Shown: positions 1 to 10,189 of the stretch, piece after piece | Numbering within the stretch: position 1 is the first letter of the stretch | Layout: the number at the start of each line of letters is the position of its first letter | Source of the DNA: Pararge aegeria | Taxonomy: Eukaryota; Arthropoda; Insecta; Lepidoptera; Nymphalidae | Length of the DNA stretch: 64,000 nucleotides | Assembly: GCF_905163445.1 (NCBI RefSeq) | Contig: NC_053194.1 | Coordinates: forward strand, 16,906,921-16,970,920 | Direction of reading: 5' to 3' | Program-made: the position numbers and the translations under genes | The notes under the pieces: generated by a model | Database searches by the model: none | The model's input: only the letters and a program-made list of their open reading frames with translations | Told to the model about the DNA's origin: nothing

Positions 1-277
1 AATTTGTCTACAGCTAGTGCTTTTTTAAACAATTTAGTAGGACAGAATTAGAGAATCTTAAATATATGAAATATGCTGTTTAGTATTAATAATTAAATAT
101 AATAAAAAACCCAAAAAACAATCGGTTGTTTTCGGGATGAAACATTTGTCGATTTTATCTAAGAGTTTCGATCTAAAATGCGTAGCGCTATAGTTATGAC
201 TGTATAGTGTTTGCGTTACGTAAAAGCGACGTTACGTAGTCGTATAAGCGACTCAAGACTCTTTGCGAGCGTGCAAA

Positions 278-460
278 TCTATACTAATATTATAAATGCC
301 TGTGTCTGTTTATGTGTAAGCTATGTTCGGCTAAACCATAACCATCGGTCTTTACAAAATTTGGCACGACGATACCATGCTCCCTGGAAACAGATATAGG
401 ATTCTTTTTATCCCAGGAAAGCGCTATCCAGGACCGCTTCCCGCTGGAATTTAGGTAATT
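278..460 (+). mobile_element. Helitron-like 5' fragment
   Basis: Begins with TC in tctatactaatattataaat, the usual start of a common lepidopteran Helitron-like repeat, and includes ggtttagccgaa-type body on the opposite strand. No 3' end seen. Confidence 0.5.
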
Positions 461-660
461 CACGTTATAACATAAAATACTCAAGGTCGTATTTTAGGCT
501 GAAATAAATTGAGAAGCACCTAATCTACTTTAAACTATTACAGTAAGTTTTAATGTGTACATTTAGTTATACATTTATTTATATTGTACCTATGAATATT
601 GTAACAGCTGATGCTTCAAATAAAAAAAAAATACTAATACAGCACAATTAATTCATTCAT

Positions 661-775
661 CGGCCGATTGGCGCAGTAGGCAGCGACGATGCTTTCTGCG
701 TCCAATGCCGTTGGTTCGATTCCCACAACTGGAGAATGTTTGTGCAATGAACATGAATGTTTATGAATGGTTCAA
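661..775 (+). mobile_element. SINE family 1 (tRNA-derived), 3'-truncated
   Basis: Head only: gattggcgcagtaggcagcg (A-box region) and ggttcgattcccacaactgg (B-box). This is the most abundant SINE here. Full copies are about 250 bp and end in gtattgtcgtagtatatttatt. Confidence 0.75.
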
Positions 776-1189
776 CGGATTTATTTGCAAAAAAGAGAAA
801 TAAACCAGGACAAAGTCTCATCAACTAATATTTAATAAGAAACGTAAAGCTAAATATAGTTTCAAAGGAGCTCTCTGAATCTTATTATTTCCCAAAAAGA
901 TGTGACGTCATACGAAATATATTTTTTATTATGTATGATGTTATACTTCTGCAGATAATCTCGTGAAAGCATAATGTGAAGTCTTCATACACAAGCCTTT
1001 GTAGGTCCACAAACAAAAGGAATAAGAGATTGACTATAGATTGTCACGCCTTTGATCTTAGCCTTGATTTCTCCCTTTGAAGACGATCTGGAATATTCCA
1101 ATATCGATACATTAAAATGTAACTTAATAAGAGTACCTTATGATCTTTTTGGATTGTATTTTGGATGTTTATTGGTGTAAATTTAATTC

Positions 1190-1377
1190 ACATATGTCTG
1201 AAAGTGTGTTTGTTTGTTTGCCCTTATTTTACGCCCTAACGAAGTAACCAATTTAATTTTGGCATAGAGTTGGTTGAAAGGACCGAGAGTAACAGAGGCT
1301 ATTTTTTATGCCAAGAAAACTATCGGTTGCCACGGGATTTTTCAAAATCGTGGACAAAGAATGCGGGCTACAGCTAG
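1190..1377 (+). mobile_element. Helitron-like element ending CTAG beside an exon
   Basis: Body gtttgtttgtttgcccttat and tttggcatagagttggttg, end gcgggctacagCTAG at 1377. It ends 25 bp inside the intron that follows the third exon of four-TM gene A. Confidence 0.6.
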
Positions 1378-1402
1378 TAAAAGATATAGCGGAAAATCTT
1401 AC

Positions 1403-4400
1403 GGTAAGCTGCAAGACCTTCGTAATAATTGTCTTTGATGAACCAGAAGTTGATGATCCACTGCACGACACCTCTGCAGCTGATGTAGGCGAACAACAGC
1501 GAGATCCAGGTGCTGTCTTCATCGCACACGTACTGTGCCGGCCAGGGGAATGGCCTGTTGATCCATCGGATGCTGCTTGGGGAGCTTGAGTTCATGAAGT
1601 TGAGGATTGAGACTGAAAACTAACTGGTTTTTTTTCTCGAGTTGGGAATTTGTTAAATTATTAAAATACCGGTGTGAAAGGGGAGAAGGGGAGACCGCCT
1701 AGTGGGTAACGCTGCGGCTTCCCTATCGGGGTGGCCAAATTAGATCCCCAGTCGACCAAATAGGCATCCGATGAAATACACGCCAACTTCGAAAATAAAC
1801 CATACTGGATTAATCTGAATCATTTATTTTAAACTACTCAGCTATTGGCATATGTTTTAACGTGATTACGTTCAATCTTAATCAATCTACAAATCAATCA
1901 ATCAATCAATAATATTAATATCATACAGCTAAAGTTTGTAAGGATGGACGGATGGATGTTTCTTACTCTTTCACGCGAAAATTACTGAACCAAATTGACT
2001 GAATTTTCGAATGGAGATAGATAATACCCTGGTTATTTATATTTTACTTTTTATCCCGGGAAAATGTACGGTTCCCGCAGTATTCATGAAAAATCGAAAA
2101 AACCGCGTACGAAGCCGCGGGCAACAGTTGGTTAAAAAATAAAAAGAAGTAAGCAATATCCCTGTAGCATGTTCTAATGTAACCATATTAATACGGCCGG
2201 CTTGGCATAATATAGGCGATTAACATATTACAGAATCCTCGGCCTCTTAGGCCGGGCTCCGGAGAGGTCGGAAGGGACGATATTAAATCGAATTCCCGGA
2301 TTTATTAAGTGTCCAATCCTGGCCAAATCATTGGATCTTATAACAAAGTTAGAAGTTTAATATGTAAATGGGTTATATTCAAATTGGGTGCTATTAGAGA
2401 CTCTATAAATGATCCAAAGAATGAAGAAAACTTCTATTGGCGCACAGCACACGGATTTTTCCGTAGGTTAGACTGAACCGTCACGCCATGACGTGAAAGG
2501 CTTGATCGGGTGAACTCAGGACTTCCGAGTGTACCCGAGCACGAAAGATACAGTCAGCAGCTCTTCGCTGTTATGTCGCTGTGCTTAGTATATTCAATTT
2601 ATACCTAATAATTGTCTTTGTTCAATCTTTTTTGTATTACAAGCAACTAAAAGGTCCTTTTAAAACACTATACAATATATGAAAATAACTATCGGGTCAA
2701 GTAAGTCGGGTTTTTTTTGTACTACCCTAAAGCGACCGTAAACTATGTCCTCAGCTTCAACGGTGAAGGAAAACATCGCGAGGAAACCTGCATGCCTGAG
2801 AGTTTAACCAACCACCCACCCACCCATCCACCCAATTATCAGCTATATATCAGCAGATACACAAATTAACTTAACTAAGTTATCTCACTAAACTGGACAG
2901 GCAGTTTGATTGCAAGTTTGCGATTTTAGAAATTTAGCCCAATGCACCTTATTTCTGCAAACTTTGGAACTGAGGCATTTGTATCTAATATAAATATTAC
3001 AACATCTACTACTTGATTTATATGAATATATATAAATACTTGAGGTCACGGAGCGTAAGATTTATACACATAAATCCACACAAAGACAGAACCATCCGCT
3101 TGGAAGATCGATTAGCTTTGTGTGCATTCATTTCATGATTGAATACACAGGTTTTTATCCAACTTTATAAATAGGCGGAAGTTTATAAGTGGGTATGCGT
3201 TACTACAATAGTAAGTTTGACGGCCGATAGGCGCAGTTTGCAGCGACCCTGCTTTCTGAGTCCAAGGCCGTGGGCTCGATTCCCACAACTGGAAAATGTT
3301 TGTGTGATGAGCATGAATATTTTTCAGTGTCTGGGTGTTTTAAGTATTTATGTATATTATTCATAAAATTATTCATCAGTCATCTTAGTACCCATAACAC
3401 AAGCTACGCTTACTTTGGGGCTAGATGGCGATGTGTGTTTTGTCGTAGTATATTTTATATTTATTCAAGTGTAATGAGTGTCAGATAACTCGACCGAGGA
3501 TTATTAGAGGATGTTTCGATGTAGCCTGCTCCTCCACTACTCTCTTATTTAAGAAGTTGTAGACCTTTTTGTGACAGAGCTCGTCCGCTTCTGTACTGCC
3601 ATTTTTATTTTAACTTAAGTTGAGGCACAAAATAAAGGCTTAGGTAAAGTGTGCTCACATAACTCGGATTGCGTGAAGAAGTAGTTCCTACTGTACGTTC
3701 AATACATTGGTGTGATCATATAAAAACTTTTTCTTACTCTGCGAATTGGTCTGTTGAACATTCTGGAGGAACAGTGACATATAGATCAGATCCACGACTA
3801 GCAGTGTGACGCCGGTGATGGTGAACGGTACCACAACTGCATAAAAGCCGCAATGCCTTTGTCCATGCGTCCCGTTGGCGATGGAGAGTCCAAACCACAG
3901 CACGTGAAGACATAGCCATAGATGGATTTTGCTGAAAATTGGACAACGAGGAAAGTGTTATGACGTGAAGTCAGAATACGTACATAATAATCCTAATACG
4001 TTCGCTAATAACAAATAACAAATATTGGTTCATGCCAAAAGGCGGGCGTCGGCTACTTCAAAGACTCGGCCCTTACTGTACATCCGCTGTGGGTATTGGT
4101 TGAGTGCTTGCTATTTTCTGTTTTTTTATTATCTAACCCAAACTTAAATTTTCGCTCATATAACTTGAAAAATGATAAACTTTCATTATTGTTCACTGTT
4201 TACACGAAGAAAGGCAATTAGCAGGGCCTAGAAAAGTGTTCGAAACAGTATACGCACAGCCGAATAAACTTAGCAAATAAGCGTTTCGGTCCGATGTCGC
4301 GTAGAAACCTAGTAGGGAATAAGAGTTTAATAAAACTGCCGTACTCTACTACTACTGACAGTTTAGCCCGCAACTATCTCAGACTGCATTATCTCTTACA

Positions 4401-5157
4401 AGTGGAAATAAAAAAGTTTAAGCCCATAGCTCAGTTTTTGTTTCCTTCCATTAAATAAACACAGAAATAGGAACATACAGAAACCGTGCACACAACTAAT
4501 ATTGAAGCATCAATAACCACTCCACTTTAGTAGCGTTTCTCGAACAAACAAACAACACAAACAAACGTATACTTCATACTATTTAGCAGTTGACAGTCAT
4601 TATTTTACCTCTAATGTTCCAAACGTTTACTGACTCTGCATCTCTCATGCAGCCATTTTTGTATGCAGTCAGTGGCGTGCATAGAGGGTATGCACAGGGT
4701 ATACAAATTATATAAAATGAAGAAAATCTCCAGTATACGACTTATATACACTTGGGGGTATGCTTTCTAGTCCTTAAGTTTCTTATAACTCGTACTGGAG
4801 ATTTTCTTCATTTTATATCATCTTACCCTGTGCATAGCTTCTATGCACGCCACTGACTGCATACTATAAAGGCTGGATGAGGATTCTGTATGTTCTTAAA
4901 TCTGTGTTAATCAATAATTAAAATAACTGAAAGATACCTCCTGAAAGCCGAAGCCATACTGTTTTTCACAAGCCACATGATCGTGGAGTAGGATTCCCTG
5001 GTGTCTTTCATGGTGATGTTGTAGAAGTGTACCCTGCCGCATGCTTCCGGGTCATAGAGGTATAGCAGCTTTATCAGGGTCACCTCGTGCAGTTCCGTGC
5101 TGGTAGGGGCGAAGTGACATTCGAGGGTGTACCAGCTGATGATCAGGCATATTATAG
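1403..5157 (-). CDS. Four-TM membrane protein, tandem copy A (3 internal exons; partial)
   Basis: I place three minus-strand exons: 5157-4938, 3931-3738 and 1612-1403. Each has AG acceptors and GT donors (gtatct, gtaaga, gtaaga), and the phases join without a break (2 nt left, then 1; 1 nt left, then 2). The first exon gives a hydrophobic segment (IICLIISWYTLE), a loop with LYLYDPEACG, and ends NSMASAFRR. The second carries two hydrophobic segments (LWLCLHVLWFGLSI and a stretch ending VDLIYMSLFL). The third has a hydrophobic segment after DEDSTW. This layout suggests four membrane spans. It is paralogous to copy B: from acceptor to the conserved ACG both first-placed exons encode exactly 40 residues. 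The start exon (signal or N-terminal part of TM1) was not found. After the donor at 1402 a further terminal exon is expected; reading through instead stops at 1374 inside a Helitron end. The family function is unknown to me. Confidence 0.62.
1900..2142 (+). mobile_element. Helitron-like element
   Basis: Body tctttcacgcgaaaattact and ttttatcccgggaaaatgta, end acgaagccgcgggcaacagt. The CTAG end is mutated. It lies in the last intron of gene A. Confidence 0.6.
2143..3219. other. Last intron of four-TM gene A, no gene seen
   Basis: A GC-richer block at 2195-2590 (cctcggcctcttaggccggg, gccatgacgtgaaaggcttg) looks like a transposon remnant but has no second copy here to prove it. A SINE-3 piece lies at 2755-2805. 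Confidence 0.4.
3220..3470 (+). mobile_element. SINE family 1, full length
   Basis: Head gataggcgcagtttgcagcg, B-box ggctcgattcccacaac, body ttcagtgtctgggtgttt, tail atggcgatgtgtgttttgtc. It lies in an intron of four-TM gene A. Confidence 0.85.
4455..4912. mobile_element. TIR element hosting the nested MITE
   Basis: Ends read cacagaaataggaacataca and, inverted, tgtatgttcttaaatctgtg. Relatives lie at 22035-22310 and 18395-18995 (shared aggattctgtatgt and tcatttagcagtggacagtc-like blocks). It is non-coding. Confidence 0.66.
4670..4855. mobile_element. Palindromic hAT-like MITE, copy 1, nested
   Basis: Ends CAGTGGCGTGCATAG and its inverse CTATGCACGCCACTG. The whole 186 bp is a near-perfect inverted repeat (inner arms around aaatgaagaaaatctccagt). 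It lies inside the TIR element at 4455-4912. Confidence 0.8.
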
Positions 5158-5224
5158 CTGTAATTTATTTACACCACTATAACTTGGTTAAAAACTGCAA
5201 TTGCCCTGAAAATATACTAATAAA

Positions 5225-5440
5225 GTCAAAAATATCTTTATTCAAGTAGGCCCATAGGTGGCACTTTTGATGCGTACATGAGAATTACACGGTATTGAGA
5301 TGATGATATTCGTAAACTTAAAACTGAAGCTACGAGGGTTCCAAACGCGTCCTGGTCTAAGAAGAAGCCCAAAACAAACTTAGCCGGATGTTTTTTTTGT
5401 TATCACCATCTCACATTGTCTTTTAAAATTATTAGAAGAG
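5225..5440 (-). mobile_element. LINE 3' UTR fragment
   Basis: Nearly identical in segments to 37745-37990 (shared blocks such as ggcacttttgatgcgt and agctacgagggttccaa). It sits just upstream of copy A of the four-TM gene, probably in its first intron. Confidence 0.6.
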
Positions 5441-5474
5441 CATTATAATCATTTCAGTATCGTTCCCGGGGAAT

Positions 5475-5679
5475 CAGTGGCGTGCATAGAGGGTACGCTC
5501 AGGGAATGCAGATGATACAAAATGAAGAAAATCTCCAATACGAGTTATAAATACTTAAGGGTCGGCTTTTCTTTAATTCTTGCAAAGCCTATCCTTAAGT
5601 TCTTTATAACTCGTACTGGAGATTTTCTTCATTTCATATAAACTGCATACCCTGTGCATACCCTTTATGCACGCCACTG
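5475..5679. mobile_element. Palindromic hAT-like MITE, copy 2
   Basis: Same ends and arms as copy 1. Flanked by cggggaat (5467-5474) and cggggatt (5680-5687), an 8-bp target duplication with one mismatch, which supports hAT-type transposition. Confidence 0.82.
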
Positions 5680-5744
5680 CGGGGATTCTAATTCTAATAC
5701 ATTAAGCTGAAGAGTTTTGTTGGTTTACTTGAACGCGATGATCT

Positions 5745-5962
5745 AAGGAACTCGGAACTACTGATCCGATTTAAAGTGTTGGACAGTCTATTAATTGAGG
5801 AAGGCAATATATCATATCATAATATATCACGCTAAGACCGAAAAGAGTATAGCACCAATTAAAAATATTTCAAAATCAGAGGTAAATAAAGCTTTCAAAA
5901 AAAAAATCTGCGATAACTTATGTATATCTTTTAAGGCAGATGTAGTCGCGGGGGACAGCTAG
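5745..5962 (+). mobile_element. Helitron-like element (second subfamily)
   Basis: Shares ttaattgaggaaggcaatat-type body with 49960-50244 and ends gcgggggacagCTAG. Confidence 0.58.
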
Positions 5963-8900
5963 TCTAAAAATATAGCCTTTACCACCAATGCACGGTTTCA
6001 TAGCTTAAGCTACATTGGCAAAATTTTTCATTGAGATTGCGTCTTTCATTATGATACTTTTATCACGGAAAATAAGAAAGGCCACGGAAAAAATTGCAAA
6101 CAAAGTCACAGAGAACAGCTGGTATAGATTAAAAACATAAATTCGCCTCGAGTTTATGACTTCCTTTCTGAAGGCGATTGAAAATGGCCGGGAACTTACT
6201 TTGATACAGTATGACTACAATACTCCAAACCCTTAGGGACATCCTTGACAATTCACGTTTCAATCCAATCAAAACTCAATTTCAGAAATCTTAACCTCGT
6301 TACTGGGGAATCCTGGGAAATTAGTAGCAAACAATTTCGAGTTGGTCACGACCTTAAATCAACACGTCTGAGAGAGTAGACATTGCTCGTCCTATACATT
6401 AAGTCTTGCGTACGGGAGACATTTGCAATTTGCGGCCATATTGCAATTAATGGGGAATAGAGCAACACAACGATATCACAGCAAATCAATCAGTGTTGTA
6501 CACATTGTATTTCTTTATAGTCGTAAAAATGTAATAGGCCCGTTTTGACATTTGTCATCGCGACGTAACTAGTTATGGAACCATAAGACTCGGGACTCGA
6601 TACTCACGATAAATCTATTCAAGCTTGTATCAGTACTTGATTGATATTATTATGTATTGTAAAGTGTTCGTTCGTTCAAAGTATTCCTTTAACTTCACAA
6701 CCAATACGCGTAACTGGCTGTTGTTTATACGTCCACATTTCAACAAGTTGAAACAGAGTTAGTACTAAATAACAACAAACACAAAAATCGAGTCAAATCA
6801 CTATGTTTAAATTAATGTCCAAAATAGAAGAGCCATAGTTAACGTAATAGTAAACAATATATATCAAACTTAAACGAGCGCACAGTCAACTTTACAAGAT
6901 GAGGAACGAAAAACTGCGCGGTGCGCGCGGGGACGCTTCAGTCATGTGCCGCTTGGTCAGATACATCAACTCAGACTCATTATTTAGAACCCATTTTGAG
7001 AACCAAGCTCATTCTTCGCAGTAAAGATAACTACACAATATTTAATTTAGATATTCAGTAAAAAAATGGTTACAGCTCTGGTATAAAAAAAAAAGACTGA
7101 GAACGTAACTGTTTTCGGAACGTTTCGCAAGAATTATAAATTGCATGCTACTATAAAGTAAGCGCAAAAAGAATACTCGCGATATACTCTTTCACATTAT
7201 TTAACGTCCCAAAAAAATTTACGTATTTTTTAAAACACTGTATGTCATTGATTTTTATTTTATTGTTTCTTTCAGTTTCGTTCCAAGATACATTCTATGG
7301 TCTTGCACAAATGTCAAAACGGGCCTATTACATACGACTATAGTATATAAAATGGATACATAAATCTTCATGTCAACATAAAGCGTTAAGTTTCTTCAAA
7401 ACTGTCTGTCATTATCTGTTAACATCTACCAACCTGCTTTTGATCAGGGGGACATCACAGCAAATCGATCAGTGCTGTACACATTGTATTTCTTTTGTAT
7501 ATAAAATTGATGCAGAAATCCATATGTCAGCATAGTGCGTTCCGTTTCTTCAACACTGTCATTATTATAAATTAGCCTAAATCTGCCTCTCCCAAGATAG
7601 AAGTTTGAGGCAGAGGATGATGATAATAATGACATCTTAAAGATTGTACCTTTATAATAATGTGAATCAGCAATTAGAGGCACATGAGTTCCAGACGCCT
7701 CAGATTGATGGACACACGGCGGCACCTTGATGGACGTGTCAATCGCGTACCCTGTGTTGGGTTTGCGATGGACACGTGGCCATTTCCCAGGTACGACAAT
7801 TATTACTATGAAAAAAAAATCATATAAGCTTTGTTTTTTTTGCCAACCGGCATAGTATAGCTACGTAGCTACATAGCTACGTTAGAAGGATATTTTTTTC
7901 CTTTCTTTTACAGCGAAACGATAGAAAAATAGGAAGGTTTTTAGTATATTTAGATACTTAAGTATATACGTCTTTTATAATCGCTATTAAAAGTAGCGAT
8001 TTTGTTTTTATAATATTGTCGTATATAAAAAATAAATACATTTTATGACCCAGTGATCTGGTACTTTGGCGAAACAATGCGTACACATATCCTACCGTTT
8101 TGCTTGGTTAGGACCAATTCAGTTCGAAATTGTCCCGCTTCGTGTTTCGATTACTGCGAGTTCAAAATTAATGGGTGTCCGTCCGCCCGGTCTGTAATGA
8201 AAAATTTAACGGCGGCCTCTCTCAAATTGAATTCTTTTATGTCATTTTCCGGGACACTTAGTCAGATTGCGAAAACCCCAACTCTCCAAGTACAGGCTTG
8301 TTAACTGTCACAGATTCCCCAACTCGGTCAAAGATTCAACTTTTTAATCTTATTAATGTTATGATCGTGAAAGTTTGTAATATGTTTGGATGTTTGTGTA
8401 TAAGAAATATTCCCAGAAGGATTTGGTAACGTGGGTGGGGTACTGGAGCGAGCGGCCTGGGAAGTGCTTACAACCCTCAAATACTAGCTTACGTATCTAC
8501 AAGTACTTAAAAAAACAAAATGTAAATCTATGCATCTGTTCAAAACAAGACAGACACACACAAACAGACGTCAAACTTATAATACCGTTGTTTTTGCGTC
8601 GGGATGAATGAATTGAAATCCGTTTATTTTTTAAACTTTTAAAAGCAATGCGAATTTTATATTCGCATGATTCATTTAAATATTATGAAAATTAAGCTTA
8701 ATTTGCTATATTTGTCTTAACATTGTAAAGTCAACATCTCCTGAGGATGCTCCGGTTTCGGAGCATAACTTGCGTAGAGAGTACATTGTGCCGAAGATCT
8801 GTTTGGTGTGGATCTATAAGGATTGAAGAAATTATAAACTACACCATAAAGATTCTCCTGTTTTTCGCGGAGTATAGCAAAGTATCTGCTTCTATCCAAT

Positions 8901-9481
8901 GATTCATTTAAGTTTTCGAAAACTCTAGGTAATACCTAATTCATTAAGAATCTAGTCTTATTGCTCGCTTGATGTATGTTCTTTTGAAAACGAGCATAAA
9001 CATGTTAGCGGCAGTTCTATAAAGCATACAGAATGTAGTAGTGTATTTAAAAAAATTCTACGGATCATTTTAACTTGAAACCTCATTTTTTTCAATTTGC
9101 ATTACTTTAGAGATCTATGATTAATTGCTTCCCATCGGTCATCGCCGCGAATTTCACTTCGCGCGGAGTAATAAATTAAATAGTCTTACAAAGTTCTATT
9201 AAATTCCATTTACACTCAGCGGAATATTTTACAAGCTACTTGTGAAAAATTCCAACAAAGAAGAAGCGTTTTTAACGACCTCCAGACACGTCGTTTACGT
9301 CTCCGTATTAACTTATGTTTTTTTCAATTTACTTGTTAAAACTTTAAAGGGTCTATAGTATTTTTAAGGCCATTTTTTAAATGATTAATAGAACAGTTTT
9401 GATCGAGCAAACAGTATTACAGAGTAGGTAACAATCATAACTATCAGATCAGACTTCAATTAAATTTAGTGTAACATATAA
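5963..9481. other. Intergenic or upstream-intron DNA of four-TM gene A
   Basis: No supported coding region. A GC-rich patch at 6905-6960 (gcgcggtgcgcgcggggacg) could be a promoter region, but no exon could be tied to it. Two similar 40-bp stretches (gcaaatcaatcagtgttgta at 6481 and gcaaatcgatcagtgctgta at 7458) show a local duplication. Confidence 0.35.
8700..8905. repeat. Interspersed repeat family gcggagtatagcaaa, copy
   Basis: Blocks: aagtcaacatctcctgagga, aacttgcgtagagagtacat, gattctcctgtttttcgcgg. Related pieces are at 14085-14285, 36480-36605, 43690-43830, 54870-55075, 55590-55675 and 57335-57425. Copies occur in both orientations with ragged ends; no coding frame. Confidence 0.62.
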
Positions 9482-9945
9482 AAAAAAACTGGCCAAGTGC
9501 GAATCGGACTCGCACACGAAGTTTTCCATATCAGTGCCTATTAAAATCACGTTTGTTGTATAAATATTATATTTCAGTTTAATTATTTATTTTTAAATTG
9601 AATAATATAACTCAATTATCTGAAAATATTGTTAGCGTCTACCTTTATCAATATCTAGCAGAAACGAACAAAAAATATCACGTTGGTTGTAAAACAAAAT
9701 AAATATTGTAGGGTGCTCCCATGGGCCCCTTAAATACATCTTTATTTTATCCTGTTTTTTTAGTATTTGTTGTTATGGCGACAACAGAAATAAGTCTTTT
9801 GAGAAAATTTCAACTGTCTAACTATCATGGTTAATGAGATACCTGGTGACAAAAAGACATAGCGACAGACAAGCGGACGGACACCAGAGTCTAAGTAATA
9901 GGATCTCGTTTTAACCTTTCGGTTCGGAAACCTAAAAATGGAAAA
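9482..9945 (+). repeat. Interspersed repeat, ggccaagtgcg family, copy 1
   Basis: Starts actggccaagtgcgaatcgg, contains atcacgtttgttgta and taatgagatacctggtgac, ends near tttcggttcggaaacctaaa. Copies 2 and 3 at 29008-29580 and 39078-39290. Non-coding; class not determined. Confidence 0.66.
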
Positions 9946-10189
9946 AATAACTGTCACTTTCGACTAAAAAACCGGTTTCTCGTGTGGCCGGCATTGTTGT
10001 TTTCTTTCTTAAATTCGCTACGAATGTAGTTTAGTGTAACTCAGATTATTATATTAATAGGATAGATAAAATACTAAAAGGAGAATGAGAGGAATTTTAT
10101 CTTTATTCTTAATTTATTTTATTTCTAAAACTCTTAAATAACTAACAAAAGTTGTGCTAAGGTAAATGTAGCTTAAAAGCAGTAGTCTT

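Noticed and set aside
2195..2590. GC-richer block as exon
   Set aside because: Stops in all frames at short distance; more like an unclassified transposon remnant.
7444..7725. 93-codon minus frame as first exon of four-TM gene A
   Set aside because: Not hydrophobic in the right place, ends in the wrong phase for the acceptor at 5157, and has no similarity to the N-terminus expected.
7745..7785. Short MATCPSQTQHR frame with a following gtacgc as first exon of gene A
   Set aside because: The donor would leave phase 0, while the acceptor at 5157 needs phase 1 before it.
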